NCBI GenBank assembly: GCA_037176885.1
Contig: JAWWNJ010000117.1
Span: 186,001 to 250,000, forward strand
DNA length: 64,000 nucleotides
Reading direction: 5' to 3'
Source of the DNA: Favolaschia claudopus
Taxonomy: Eukaryota; Basidiomycota; Agaricomycetes; Agaricales; Mycenaceae
A model generated the notes under the pieces. The model was not told where the DNA came from. It saw only the letters and a list, made by a program, of their open reading frames with translations, and ran no database searches. The translations under genes were made by a program, and so were the position numbers. Each line of letters starts with the position of its first letter. The stretch's first letter is position 1. Shown here piece after piece: positions 1-11,242 of this stretch.

Positions 1-794
1 TTGAGACTAAATGGAGAGAGGTGCGTGTTTCTGTTGTGGAAGACAGTTAAAGGGCTCACGCAAATTTATCGAGAATCTTGTGAAAATGACTGGGATTGTG
101 AGCTAAATTTGACAAGAAAAAGTTGAACTTACTCTGAGATGGTTGTGTGGGAGTGCTGGAATCGCTCCGCTACATGATCTATTGCAATCCCAGTAACACA
201 AGTGTACAAAAACATGGCCACAGATTCATCGAGACTGATATGTGAATGTCGTGATTCAACGAAGCCCATTGGAGGACTAGAGCCAAGAATACATGACGAC
301 GCATCCCTAGAGCAATGTAGATGCGCTGTGGATGTCCATGCAAGAGCTCATTGAGCCGCGCCGCCTAGTTAGAGCGGAAGTCTGTAATTCTTCTTTGCAG
401 TATTGTGGATAGATAAAAATGCCCACTGCAAGCACAAGGCACTGAACAAGAGCAGCAATGAGCGGTACAAGCCCCTTTGCATGGTTGTTGGGGGTCCCGG
501 GGGGCATAGGCATGGTGAAAGAGGTCGAAAAGCGCGATAATCTCTGATTCTGTGCGATAGGGGACAGGTGACATAACACTACGTAAAGCATCAAATTTAT
601 CTCCGGGCTCCGTCACGGCCTCGGGCTCAGCTGCCGGAGTAACCCTTGAGAAAGGGTCAGTTTCCTTTGCAGTTGGCTAACTTTTATGGTACTCATTGGA
701 CTGTTTCTGACCAGATTTCCGGGTAAACAACCGGCTTGAAATGTGCCTATACTGGCCCATACATGACGGAAATTTCCCTATATGGTAATGCATT
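1..794. other. Left flank, no gene supported
   Basis: I see no convincing gene. A minus-strand reading frame at 307-594 has one hydrophobic stretch near its C-terminus but no recognisable domain, and overlapping frames are equally open. No tRNA, simple repeat or terminal inverted repeat is evident before the TIR element that starts at 797. Confidence 0.4.
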
Positions 795-796
795 TA

Positions 797-1532
797 CAGC
801 TGTTTGCAAAGTTAATGGCACCTCCGATCATTTTGTAAATAAAGAACAATTTGAACCTCCGAACTTACTTTGCTTCTTTCTCACTCACTCCTGGACCAAT
901 CCTGGCGTTAGTGGGCTCGTTCGAAAGCGCTTAAGCGGCGCTATCGTTCCGTACCCAAATTGTCGTCTAACTCCATAGCTTCATGATTCTCAATTTTCTG
1001 TGATCGAGCGGGGCTGGATGGTTGGAAGTCGCACAGCTCAGTCATGCCTTGTCAGAATAACCTGAAATTGGGAGATTCCGGAGCTGGAGCATAGGCAATC
1101 AGGTATGCAATCTCAAAATGCAAGGCAAGCACAAGGCAATGCGGCAAAAATGAAATTACTGAGCGGAGGATTAAAATCAATGCCGCGCCGTTGCGTGGAT
1201 ATATTTTCAAAAGGTGAGATTGCAGACTCACTCCTATGCTCCTTTCGAGTGCAGGACCCCTTGGCAGCCTCGGAACTGGATCAAAACTGACTCAGAACGA
1301 AGTAAATTAGGTTGCCAACAATGCCGGCCGTCTCCACGACGATGCGATCACATTTCGGAAGAAAAGCCGGAGCCTTGCCGCCGGCCGGAAAGCCCGGCAT
1401 CGCCCCTAACAAGCCTACAACCAAGTGATTTGGATGAGATTTGAGGCGGATACAAGAAGTTTAAGATTGATGGTTTGAAATGCTTTCTTTTCATAAAAAA
1501 AGGAGAGGTGCCATTAACTTTGCAAACAGCTG
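797..1532. mobile_element. Tc1/mariner-type MITE (TIR CAGCTGTTTGCAAAG)
   Basis: The ends are near-perfect inverted repeats of about 28 bp, beginning CAGCTGTTTGCAAAGTTA and continuing to GGCACCTC at both ends. They are flanked by TA on both sides (795-796 and 1533-1534), as expected for a Tc1/mariner target duplication. The 736-bp interior has only short open frames, so this is a non-autonomous element. The end CAGCTGTT also starts the element at 52396. Confidence 0.8.
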
Positions 1533-1639
1533 TAATTTCACCGCAACTGTATACAACTAACGGGTACCAGTCAAGAAATAGATGACCACGTCGAGGTAGG
1601 TGTCAATCATACATCGGTATGTTTGCTGACAATTTTATT

Positions 1640-2183
1640 AGCTCCATGGCGAGCTGACAGCTCTTTACGACGCCGAGATGCCATCTCCGAATCACAAAAG
1701 AAGGTGGATCTCGAAACGTTGTCGAAACGCAGGCTGGTCTCGAGCTCCGGGATGCATCTATGAAGGGCCTTGTTCCTCGCACCAAGTTGGTCGACGTCAC
1801 GACTCTCTCGGGAGCTACGGTTCGTGAACGTCAAGGACAACGGGGAACAAAATGAGTTTCAATGACTGTTGTTTCATGTATACCATTAAACCCGACAACC
1901 AGGAGAACGAATCCAGCGGTGTGAATGCGACAAACAAGCGGCGTAAATGGCGCGATGTCGTGTTGCAGGAGATGATTACTCAGTGTATGGAAGACGACCA
2001 GGCGGCGTTGCAGGAGTGTGCGAACAAGATCAAGAAAGGCACGGTGAACAAATGTCGATACTTAACAAACTCGCAGACTGCATGCAAGGAATAAACCAAC
2101 AAATTTCGAACTTGGACGAGCGGCAAGAGAAGACGAACTTTCTCCTTCAACAACAAGCGCGAGGCGGCGATACGTCGCCGTGA
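1640..2183 (+). pseudogene. Decayed coding remnant with charged, coiled-coil-like C-terminus
   Basis: A frame through about 1739-1853 encodes a stretch including LELRDASMKGLVPRTKL. A second frame from 1900 encodes a Lys/Arg patch followed by a Glu/Gln-rich helical tail (QEMITQCMEDDQAALQ). A one-base shift near 2050 moves the open frame to one that ends at 2183 with LDERQEKTNFLLQQQ. The style is that of C-terminal tails of transposon-linked Agaricomycete proteins, but I cannot name the family. It is broken by at least one frameshift and has no plausible start. Confidence 0.4.
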
Positions 2184-2270
2184 GCGGGAAGTCGGACTTG
2201 GTGATGCATTGAGGTAAATCATTCAGTGCTACAACAACATCTCTTCATCCTCTTCCTCCAGCAACCTCTG

Positions 2271-2343
2271 TCCACGGTGAATCTGTCGCGAGAACCGGTT
2301 GATGACGCCGAGATGGACGGTTGGGCGACAGATTCACCGTGGA
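2271..2343. repeat. Perfect 19-bp inverted repeat with 35-nt spacer
   Basis: The arms at 2271-2289 (TCCACGGTGAATCTGTCGC) and 2325-2343 are exact reverse complements. Transcribed on either strand this would form a long perfect hairpin. No target duplication or TIR element is evident around it. Confidence 0.85.
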
Positions 2344-2440
2344 AGTAGTCTCGAAGGAAGGAGGGGGTCAATGAAAATATTGCGGGGTTTGGGGTGTTAA
2401 GGTAAGACTTGTTCAATTATTGACTTAAGTGTTTTACATT

Positions 2441-2505
2441 AGGGGAGACTCGAACCCGCGCGAGGCGCTAAGAAAATGACAGAATAACCACTATACTAAC
2501 GGACC
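2441..2505 (-). repeat. tRNA-derived SINE head
   Basis: Read on the minus strand, this segment has an A-box-like TTAGTATAGTGG and a B-box-like GGTTCGAGTCT separated as in a tRNA. It carries a GCGCGGG T-arm strand but no good acceptor stem. The same two boxes and spacing recur at about 12358-12427 and 28250-28322. It is best read as a tRNA-derived Pol III promoter of a SINE-like repeat, with a 3' part that also contains an AAACACTTAAGT motif. Confidence 0.6.
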
Positions 2506-2777
2506 ATTACAGCCAAGCACGGTCTACGTCACATAAATAATAATAATGGGACACGGCTCATGTACTATGTCTGTGGTTGCGAGGGAAAAAATCGCGTTTT
2601 TTTAAAACGAAAAGAGAAGAAAAAGGGGAAAAAGAGAGGGAGATTCAGGGATTTATTTTGCGCCTCCGTACCTCATTTTGTGCTTCGGAGACCGCTCTAG
2701 CATTGAAAACGATGCACCTTTTGGTTTGATTGGACTATCGAAGCCGTCCGTTCCGTGAAAAATACTCTGATTTCAAA

Positions 2778-2806
2778 CCTATGTCTTTCGGAGATAAAGA
2801 CATAGG
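2778..2806. repeat. Short perfect hairpin
   Basis: Arms of 11 bp (CCTATGTCTTT and its reverse complement) are separated by 7 nt. It lies in a gene-free stretch and its function is unknown. Confidence 0.7.
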
Positions 2807-4013
2807 CCTCAGCGAATGGTTTTCAAAATCCTTGTCACTTCTCTCACGTCAACGCCGGCAACTCGGCGACGGCGTTGCAAACTGGACCAAATGACGCGAC
2901 CGCGTCGCGTGTCTCTCATTCTGCTTCCCTTTCCTCTCCTCTGCTGGCTGTCAGAAAATTGAATCGACATGTATTTGTAGGCCCTAATGCTAAATCAAGA
3001 TGCCTCCTCAATAATTGAAGAACTTTACAGCAGTTAAATATGTTTCACTGGCAACACACACCTCGTACTTGAGCTCGAGCTCCGGCCAAATTTTCGGGAG
3101 CAGGTGGGTGAATTTCATACGCCCCCTTGTTTTTGTAGACAATAGACATGGCAAATCTTTGGATACGATTTTATCATATTACATTTGTATGACTTCTCCG
3201 GGTCAACTGTAACCTGCACATTTGATTAACTAGATGTCGAGAAGTGGCTAATTTGGAGAGAAGACTATAGTGCCAGCTCATTTGACTCAGCCCTCTCAAT
3301 TTCCCGCTCAACCAACCAGACCTCCCGTGTAAAACTGTAGGTGATTCCAACCACATCATTTCAAAATCTAGTTCCTTCAAATTATGCTGCAATCCCATTC
3401 TCATTGAGCATCCACACCTCCATTTTAGCCTTAAAACTATGCCCATGACCAGCTTCTATTCCGAAAAAATCTCGCGCTCCGCGCGATATCCTTCTATTCC
3501 TTCCCATGCCCGACCCCGAGTGGATTTCGCAGATTTTTTCTCTACTTACAGGGCGGCATGAATTGGTTTAAATTCTGAGTTGTTGATCCATGGGTGGGGA
3601 ATCTGACAAATTGAGAGGCTGCAAGGATCTGTACACCTTCAGATTCCGTGCAGCATTTCCGAGTCTAGGCCACGAAAATACTTACAGCCAATGAAATAAA
3701 TTGGTTTATTCAGTTGAACAAGTTAGAAATCCCATTACATGTTATTCATATTCTCAGAAGTCATGTCTCAGGTGAGATGGGCCTCATAAGCTAACACTGC
3801 CAGTGGGAGCGCGATTCGGAACACTGGGAGCGCGATTCAACATTCACTCAACGTTTCGGGTTTATCGGCATTAATCGGTGTTGCCTATGCTAGGATCAAC
3901 CGGGACCCGCGGCCATCTGTCAGTCAACGCGGGTGCAGACCTATGTACTGTACATAGGTAACCACGGACATGGTTAATGAGCCTGGGACACGCAGCTCCA
4001 AATCAACCCGAGC

Positions 4014-4125
4014 AAACCCTAACCATCCTAACAAAGCTTTAACCAACCCAAACCCCTTAACCTTTTATATGTCCGGCTTGACCCTAACCTTTCCTAACCC
4101 AAACCAGCTAACCTGTTAATTCCCG
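4014..4125. repeat. Degenerate telomere-like CCCTAA cluster
   Basis: Repeated CCCTAAC, CCTAAC and TTAACC words occur over about 110 bp (ACCCTAACC near 4016, TGACCCTAACC near 4079, TCCTAACCC near 4093). It is not an uninterrupted array. It may be a decayed interstitial telomeric tract or a C/A-rich repeat. Confidence 0.35.
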
Positions 4126-4345
4126 CATGCGCTTCGCCCTAACTGCTCGATAATTCATTGTTTTGGCCTTCGGCAGTCCCCGATGATGACGCCCGGGCCT
4201 TCGGCAATCCTTGTTGGTTGATGTGCCGTGTTTGCTGTGAGATTTACCGTAAGCGACGTGCATGATTGCAATGTGACTGCTTTGCCTGTACTAGTTTGGT
4301 TTGTCCCGGTTGAAAATGGGTTTGGGAGCTTTTTACAACGGATTA

Positions 4346-5494
4346 CAGTCGTGGACAGTCAAACACGACAAAATTGATCAATAACTTCCCATGCTTCCGA
4401 AAACCATCGGTATCGATAGATCTCGTCAAAGGCTCTCGGCTGGTACCTAAATCATTATATTTCAACGAGCGGATCGGCCGGGAGAACGATTTTAGTGATC
4501 CGAGAGGGCCTAAAAGTTGGCCGTACCCCTTTATGTAAGCCTAAAATATCGAAAAAATATGGAATCGACGCCTTTTGAGCCGTAGAATCTGATGGTGCAT
4601 GAAGCGGACGAGCCGATATAGCGCTAAAAACATATTAAGACTGTTGGATCAACAGGCATGTGGGCTCAAGGGAAGCTGCCGAACTGTTCTGGCTCTGAGT
4701 TCCAGAGTGAATTAAGCCCCAATCCAGGTGGAAGGGGTAGAAATGTACCTCCCATAACCAATACACCCCAAGAAAGCTCCACAGGGTCAGGTTTACCCCT
4801 CACAATTTTCGTTCAAGTCGTCCAAAATATTGGCCGTACCCCATTTCTCGTGGAAGATATTCGGTTATCACTGCATTCCGTGGCCTGATAGGCGACGTTG
4901 GTTCACGTTGGCCGACCTCGGCCGACCCTTGTAGGCGAAGTCGGCCGATCCCACGTCGGCCAAATTTAGCCTAGGTTGGCCGATCCTTCGCCTACTCTTA
5001 GCCTACAATTGGGCCGTTACAGCCAGTTCGGGCCACATACACCACTTCTACGTCTCTGCTTTGAGATATATTGCCCTTGGATGCGAGCCTTTAGTCCCCC
5101 GCCCATGGCCAACAATTTTCAGGTTCAATTTTGGTTCAAATCAAAGAATAGATCAATTTGTGCTTGATCGGCCGAAACACGCTGATATCCGCGAACTGCC
5201 GCTTCCAAATTCACACAACAAGGTCAGAATGAGTTTCTGCTCCTCCGAGTAGCCTTATAGAGCACAAAAGCGCCGGAAACAGTGCATATCGAAGGGCTGA
5301 GGCACTTATATAGAAACTTGGCCTACCTCAGCCTATCCTCGTAGGCCAAGCCTTGGTCTACGACCCCTCGGAATGCAGTGTATATGCTTAAATTGCGTCT
5401 TTTTTCGAGTGGAGTTTGATTCTGTAGTCAGATCTATTCAGAAATAAAAATCCCGGCCAAAAATTGATTTGTCGTGTTTGACTGTCCACGACTG
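4346..5494. mobile_element. Tc1-like TIR element (CAGTCGTGGACAGTC), contains a nested element
   Basis: Left and right ends share an inverted repeat of about 27 bp beginning CAGTCGTGGACAGTCAAA. Within it GTCGTG and CACGAC also form a small internal palindrome. TA precedes the left end at 4344-4345. The right end abuts the left end of another Tc1-like repeat (GTGCCGGACAC), so the right TA seems lost. Removing the nested element at 4869-5380 leaves about 637 bp with no coding capacity. The TIR resembles those of the 20475 and 20735 elements (CAGT, GGACA, CAAA and GACAA blocks). Confidence 0.65.
4869..5380. mobile_element. Nested 512-bp TIR element with CACTG ends
   Basis: The ends are inverted repeats beginning CACTGCATTCCG, flanked on both sides by TAT (4866-4868 and 5381-5383). 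A 3-bp duplication and CACTG ends would fit a CACTA-type element, though the TIR is short. The subterminal regions are packed with TTGGCCGA, TAGGC and GCCTA words in both orientations. No ORF of note. Confidence 0.6.
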
Positions 5495-5920
5495 GTGCCG
5501 GACACACAAAGTCGACAAATTGAACTTCCATTTATGGAAGGTGTGACACACCCCCAGGCGGCTTGATTTGTGTGAAAGCAGCACGGAAAGGACCCAAAGA
5601 ACAGTTTGGCACGAGCCGATTGTCGAAAAAATGAAATATAACGAAAACAGGTCCAAATTTTTGGCCGTAACCCCAAAACCGAGGTGGGAAAAATTTCGGA
5701 CATAGTGCAATCGACTCCTTTAGTTGAACTGGTTCTGTGTAACGTGTCACGACTGAGAAATATCTTTTCCCTTGATCATGGGCCAATGTGGAGGGCAGAA
5801 ATGGGCGGAGCATGGTCAGAAGGAGTTTGATTGAGAACGTACAAATGTGCCGCTTTCGGAAGGGGCAATGCCCGTACCCACCTGAAGCTTAGGTAAAAAA
5901 TGAGTGCACAGTAACGATCA
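5495..5920. mobile_element. Partial Tc1-like repeat, related to 20735-21417
   Basis: Starting with GTGCCGGACACACAAAGTCGAC, this stretch matches, in reverse orientation, the terminal 400-odd bases of the element at 20735-21417. Shared blocks include TTCCATTTATGGAAGGTGTGACAC and an AATCGACTCC block. Only one end is recognisable. Frames here (5434-5813 minus) are shadows within the repeat. Confidence 0.6.
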
Positions 5921-6325
5921 GGCATCTGAATTGTCACGAAGTGATGTCCAATTCATACTTTCCGTGCCACCCCGACACCTTCAATATTATGGGTGTTTCT
6001 TGATGCTCAACTGTGAAGCTGCTATAGTCCTTGAGCCATACATAGTTGTGGTCCGTATTTGGAAAATTCGACAGTTAAGGTTGTAGTTTCACGAGTCAGA
6101 ACCGAAGAATGTTGATTCCCTATTGAAGGTGGCCATGGGTGAGAACATGCTGAGGCCATTACATCAACTCCGGCGCCCGTCACGTTCTTTTTGCTTCTTG
6201 GCCATACAGCAGTGAGAAAGACAAGTAACTTGGGATTTTTGCTTTATTTGGAGGGGTATCTAACTCCATATGTGATGAAGACACGAGAAAGTTTTCAAGT
6301 TCTTTCAATCTGTAAGTTCAACTGT

Positions 6326-7075
6326 ACTGTTGCCGTCGAGTCGAGTCGAACTCGAGTTTGCAATCGACTCGCCAATCGAGTCTTCCGACTCGACCACGAC
6401 TCGGCCGGTTCGAGTCCGCCGAGTTGCGACTCGAGTTTATTCGAGTTTTGCATCTCAAAACAAGAGGTGCGCACCGGCAAAAGCCGAGACACAGCCTTGG
6501 AGGGAGGGGGGTGGACCGACTCCTTATTTCACTTTTTGGAGGAAGCTGCGGAACACTTTGAAAACGCGTTTGGGAGGGTCAGGAAAAAAAAACATTTTAT
6601 TGGCCGAAAATCCGCTGGAAGGGTGGGAAAACTGTCAGAAATTACCATACTTGGTGCGTTTACGTCAGCATCACGTAGGGAGGGTGGGTCGCCGGACCCT
6701 TAAGTCAGTTTTCCCGACGTTGTGTCGGAAATTTTAGGAACGCGTACCTCTTGTCTCAAAAAGGAAACTTCATGGATTTTACACCAATTTGTACTGTTTC
6801 TTGGGGCCACGGGAGCCGTTATCCATACTTTAAGCACTCCTCCATGAATGAAAGAGATACATCCAAGTTTCGTTGGTTTAGTGCTTGTCGATAGCGGCAT
6901 CGAAAAGGCCGAGCATTCGAAAGACGCATGACGTCAGCTCCGAAGCACCCGACACGAACGTTCCGCGGTTCCCCTGGCGCTGTGGGAAACTCGACTGCCA
7001 TTTCGAGTCGGGAACTCGGGTAAACTCGCGCAATCGAGTTGCCGCCCGACTCGAATCGACTCGGCGGCAACACTA
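6326..7075. mobile_element. hAT-like TIR element with CGAGTC subterminal repeats
   Basis: The ends TACTGTTGCCG (left) and TAGTGTTGCCG (reverse complement of right) are inverted repeats. They are followed on both sides by dense CGAGTC/GACTCG words, a subterminal pattern typical of transposase-binding regions. An imperfect 8-bp flank match (GTTCAACT, GTTCTATT) may be a decayed duplication. The TIR resembles that of the 22840 element (TAGTGCTGCCG). ORFs at 6191-6737 run across the left boundary and look incidental. Confidence 0.6.
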
Positions 7076-7385
7076 GTTCTATTTTTAGGGGTGGCATCAG
7101 ATCCGGCCGCCACTGTCAACACGATCGATGCAACATACTGTTGAACTACTGTTGACGGTAGACGAATCGATCGACATAATGATGCCTACCGTATGTCCAC
7201 AGTTAGTCAACACGATCGTCGATCGACGATCACCGATCGGCACCAAAGTGTCATCACGCCAATGCATATATTAATACGCACAGAGTGGTGCTTCTAAGAT
7301 ATTGCTGAGGTCTGTGCTAATGTCAATGTGAGCTTTCCTTCGTTTGCCGACGTTGCAGACCGTAATCTAGACATACAGACAAAGC
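7076..7385. other. CGATCG-rich spacer
   Basis: Between the TIR element and the F-box remnant lies sequence with repeated CGATCG, GTCAACACGATCG and ACTGTTGA words, partly palindromic. No gene is visible. Confidence 0.4.
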
Positions 7386-8368
7386 CTTCCCGTGGAACTG
7401 ATACATGAAATTTTCTGTATCACAATGTCGAAGGAACAGTACTGCAGCCCTCATCCTGCTCATGCGCCGTTGCTCCTTGCCGCTGTGTGCGCGCGTTGGA
7501 AATCGATAGCCACCTCGACCCGCGATCTGTGGAGTTCTTTGAACTTCAGAAATCGTCGCTGGCAGAAAACGACACCGAACTGTTACTGCTGTGGCTCGAG
7601 CGTTCCGGGTCTCGTCCATTCTCGCTTCGCCTTGTTCTAGAGCCCCGCCCAATCCCAGCCTTCAGCGTCGCTGACCGCTTTTCTTTCCACCGTGTTCGAC
7701 CATTTGACCCGTTTCACTTCGTTGGTCATCTGTGTGGAAGGACCCTGTCCGGTTTTTGGCCGAATCAAAATCGCAAATTCTTATTTTGCAGGAACTTTCG
7801 CTGGATGTAGAGTGGGACGATCTGACCGTCACACAACTCTTGTGCAATCAGTTCCGATCGTCTGCAATGAAATCTTTGACGTACGTCAACTTCCGAGGCT
7901 TCCGTTCAGATAGCTCTCCACGGGCTTGACCATGACTGGACTAATGTCACTCGCCTCTACCTGGCGCACGAGATGTCTGTGATGGAGTGTGGCTGGATCC
8001 TATCTCAGTGCAGGCGGGTATGCGAGGCGCGCTTTGAATTGGTTGGGTATTGGGGAGAGTCCTCGACTGATCCGCTAATTCTCGCTCCTATGCCGCTTGA
8101 ATATTTGCGTCAGCTGGAGATCAGCAGTCTCGAGGACTTGTCGCCACTTTTTCAACGCGTTCAACTCACACTCCCTTCACGCCATGCGGATTTCGCTGCC
8201 TCGTTCTGCAGATCCCTGGCCGCATATCCCTTTCATCGATGGATTCAAAGGACCGGCTGCAGACTACAAGAACTTCGTATTTGCGGACCAGTAACCGAGG
8301 AGGAGTGCGCCGAGATCGCGCTTATTGCTGGATATATCCTACCTGTCTCTGATGCGCCAGGGATGTGA
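7386..8368 (+). pseudogene. F-box/LRR-type protein, frameshifted
   Basis: The frame at 7386 reads LPVELIHEIF, followed by LLLAAVCARWKSIA and LWSSLNF, an F-box of the kind common in Agaricomycetes. F-box proteins recruit substrates to SCF ubiquitin ligases. Near 7550 the homologous continuation moves to another frame (ELLLLWLERSGSRPFSLRL), then near 7780 to a third (LQELSLDVEW), and finally to 7973-8368 (PLEYLRQLEIS). These are leucine-rich-repeat-like pieces in the expected order. No in-frame ATG precedes the F-box: a TAG lies just upstream. I read it as an inactivated member of an expanded family. Some shifts could be introns, but no good splice pairs were found. Confidence 0.65.
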
Positions 8369-8460
8369 TAAAGGAGCCCAGAACAGATTCGTACGAGAAT
8401 AGGACTGCGGGGCCAGTCTAGCCATGCATGTATTTTTCGGCCATAATCAGGATACCAGTA

Positions 8461-8666
8461 CTGTAGTATTAATCGTTCACTGGCCGTTACGTGTTATTTC
8501 ACCGGAACATTGTTCACCGGCCGACAATCAAGGAAAATTGCCATATATAGAGCGCCGGCGAATGCCGGAGCGACATTTTCCTAGAAAAAGTCGCTGTTAC
8601 GCGTTACGGGGCTGGTTCACGGCGGGCCGTTACCTGTTATGTGAACAGCTGGTCGTAATAGTGCAG
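8461..8666. mobile_element. Small MITE (CTGTAGTATT ends, TA flanks)
   Basis: A 206-bp element with imperfect inverted ends (CTGTAGTATTA and CTGCACTATTA), flanked by TA at 8459-8460 and 8667-8668. Internally it has GTTACGTGTTA, GTTACGCGTTACGG and CCGTTACCTGTTA, repeated palindromic words that define a family with the elements at 10732 and 53045. Confidence 0.65.
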
Positions 8667-8668
8667 TA

Positions 8669-10729
8669 CCATTGCCATGCCAAGTCGTGAACTGCGGCTC
8701 CAAGCTGTCTTTGAGCAGGCGACATGAGCACGTTAAGTGGTAGTGCGCTCTTCCTCATCGTACAGGCACATTGAGCCAAACTTTTGGCTGTAAGAAGTAG
8801 TCGCATATGATGTCCTGAAAAGATGACTGTTGTGGACGCCATCGAAACACCTATGCGAAAAGATTTTTGTTCCGAAGTACGGGAAGTTCTCTCGCCAACG
8901 CCGGCAATCAATTTGACGTACATTTTCTCTCAACGACTACTACCACCACCTTACCCACTCGTCGTCCTCTCCCTCCCTCTCGCCACCCATTTCCAGCCCT
9001 CGTTCCCGAGCTCATGGCCAACACCTCGGACGTCGACCCTAACCAAGCAAAAAAGCCTGCAAGTTGTCTCATCCTTGGTAAGCTTCACTGCTAAATTCGT
9101 GCTTGCTCATTTGAATTCTTGTACCGTCCGCAGGGAGGAATTTCCTATGCTTCCAAATACTGCACAAGCGACTGTCCATGATTTCGGCCACTATTCACTC
9201 AAGGCATAGCGAATGCGGGAAGCTTTCGGCGGGTGAGTTGGATGCAAGAGGTGCGTCGCCATTTTGCTAACTCTTGCAATGAGACCCCTCATACCCTCCG
9301 TTAGTAGTAAAGCATTTCGGCTTGCTAATACCCGCCCTCCAACGTCCGATTCTCTCGAGGATCACAGCTTCAAGCATGCAAGTGCGGGAATCAGGGAATG
9401 GGTTGTTGTTGCTGGATTGATTTCATCCGCTTCTCAATGTGTGTATCTCTGTCATTTGACCCGCGCTCCTCCCTCTTTCTCTCGATGGAGTTTTGCATAG
9501 AGATTACTCTCGGCCGGGCCGTCGTCAAATTAGGACTTTGAAGTAGGTAGATTTCGGCGATATTTCATCTTATTTTTCTACAGTAGAATTTAAATCATGT
9601 ACTTAGCAGTTCCTTGCCTGTAGCGCCGCGGGGCGGGAAATAAGTATGGGGTTACAATTCTATACTGCATACGAATACAATGAGTTCACTTGAACGGTAA
9701 GGATCAACAGAGAACGAACAATCAATGCTCCCTAATACTTAGTTGAACTTGACATAAATTTATCCACCCTGAGATTGCCCTGCGGGCCGCGATTGATTCG
9801 CATGACGCAGGGGGCCCGGCGGTATGTACATGCGATAAGTGTACGTACTGTACGCCAAGTGTCGGGAAGGCAAATGCCGAATGCCGCCGTCGCTAATCGG
9901 GAAGTAGGCGCTCGATGAGGGAAATAGGCGTTTGGATTGACGGAATAGGCGCTCGGCGCCATCAATAGGTGTTCGCGAGCGCCTATGCTACTAAAGTTGT
10001 CGTGCCTCGTGGACAGCTTGGGTTTGATGCCCGAATACTGTCCGGGCCGTGTTAAGCGACTGATAAACAGTGAGGGGACCCCAGAAACTGCATAACTGTT
10101 GGTTCACTTGTACCTATCGCAATATTCATTCCCATTATGAGATTCAAGTTTGACAACGCCTACCATGCCTTGGGGATGTCCTCTTAAAGTTTGAAGGATT
10201 TTCATGGGCTCCCCCATTCTTAGAAAAATCGCTCGACAAACTCGATTTCTCTGGGTGCTGGGAAAACTGCTGTCAAAGCTGGCATCTTCGGCAACTTCGC
10301 ACCGGACCCTTGCGGTTGACAACACGCTACTGGTTCGCAATTCCAGGCTCCTTCCCGCCCTGCACACCCCCCGCTTCAAGAATCAAGGGTCACCTCGCCA
10401 CCAGCCAATCTTCCCGTCCATTTTGGCATCCAAGTCCTGGTGCCCACCCGGTACATGAAACGGCACAAGTTGTCGGCGCTCAAGGGGTATTCATTCTTTA
10501 AATTTTCCATACAACGTCGGAAAGTGACTTGGGAGTTGCTTGGGCTCGGAAAAATTGGATGCCGAAAACGCGTTTTTCTGGCCGAGGGATTTCTCCTTGG
10601 AGAATGACCCACCGTGTAGGGTACGCGGACGGGCACGGTTCGATTTCCGGCGAAAAGGCCGCGGAACTCGATTGATGCCCGGCCTCAGCCGGGAAACACG
10701 GTCACATGACAGCTTTGTCTTTTTGCATT
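8669..10729. other. Gene-poor stretch with possible small exons near 9014-9237
   Basis: An ATG at 9014 opens MANTSDVDPNQAKKPASC. It is followed by a plausible GTAAGC donor near 9078, a CCGCAG acceptor near 9134, and a second open stretch to a GTGAGT donor near 9230. The product is unrecognised and may be chance. The rest has no convincing gene. A cluster of TAGGCG words is annotated separately. Confidence 0.25.
9898..9985. repeat. Degenerate tandem TAGGCG repeats
   Basis: Four to five units of roughly 25 bp carry AATAGGCG(C/T)T, at about 9905, 9927, 9947 and 9965, ending in a GAGCGCCTA inverted unit. It looks like a small diverged minisatellite. No function is visible. Confidence 0.5.
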
Positions 10730-10731
10730 TA

Positions 10732-11240
10732 CTGTACCATTTCGATCAATTCTCCCCGCCTGTGACGCGTGACCCAAATATTCGACCTTTGGATTTCTCG
10801 AAACACCCGGGAGCGCCGTGACACCCTAAAAAATTCGTAAATAGTTCAAATTACAGCACTCACGTCCCCAAGCATTTTTAGAGCATTTGAGGCAAGTATG
10901 AATGAAAAACAACAGCTTGAAAACCGAAATATTCACAGGGTGAGCAAAATTTGCAAGGTTTTGCATGGTTTCACTGCCAAAAAAGGTGTAATCAAGCCGG
11001 CCGCTATACTAAACGAGACCAGGTTGTACACTGACCATTTAACGGTGTTCAGGAGCAATTTTGAGGACGCAAAAACAGGGTGGGGGGCGAAAAAATCGAA
11101 TTTTTGACGATTTTTCAGAGATTTTGTGACTTTTTTTCGACATTCGAAAAGGTCTCGGTGACCCGTGACAGGTACGAAAATATTCGTAAAAAATCGGCCC
11201 CTGTGACGCGTGACATACGAATTGAATGAAAATGGTACAG
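10732..11240. mobile_element. MITE (CTGTACCATTT ends, TA flanks)
   Basis: A 509-bp element with inverted ends CTGTACCATTT and TA on both sides (10730-10731 and 11241-11242). Subterminal GTGACGCGTGAC motifs occur near both ends. Ends and motifs relate it to 8461-8666 and 53045-53162. No coding capacity. Confidence 0.75.
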
Positions 11241-11242
11241 TA

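Larger units (their letters stand above)
2507..4343. other. Gene-poor repeat-rich stretch
   Basis: No supported gene. It contains an 11-bp perfect hairpin (2778-2806, arm CCTATGTCTTT), a short direct duplication of a GGGAGCGCGATTC unit near 3803-3838, and CCCTAA-like sequence at 4014-4125. Short frames on both strands (for example 3174-3446 minus) have no recognisable content. Confidence 0.4.

Noticed and set aside
307..594. Minus-strand frame with a hydrophobic segment
   Set aside because: A single possible membrane span, no supporting splice sites, homology or alternative evidence.
2441..2505. Functional tRNA gene
   Set aside because: A and B boxes are present but no acceptor stem can be formed; the sequence recurs inside mobile repeats, so SINE head.
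6191..6737. 170- and 135-codon frames
   Set aside because: They cross the left boundary of a TIR element and are rich in Ser/Arg from CGAGTC repeats. No domain.
9898..9985. CRISPR-like short repeats
   Set aside because: Units are diverged, not separated by unique spacers of constant length, and the context is a eukaryotic nuclear genome.
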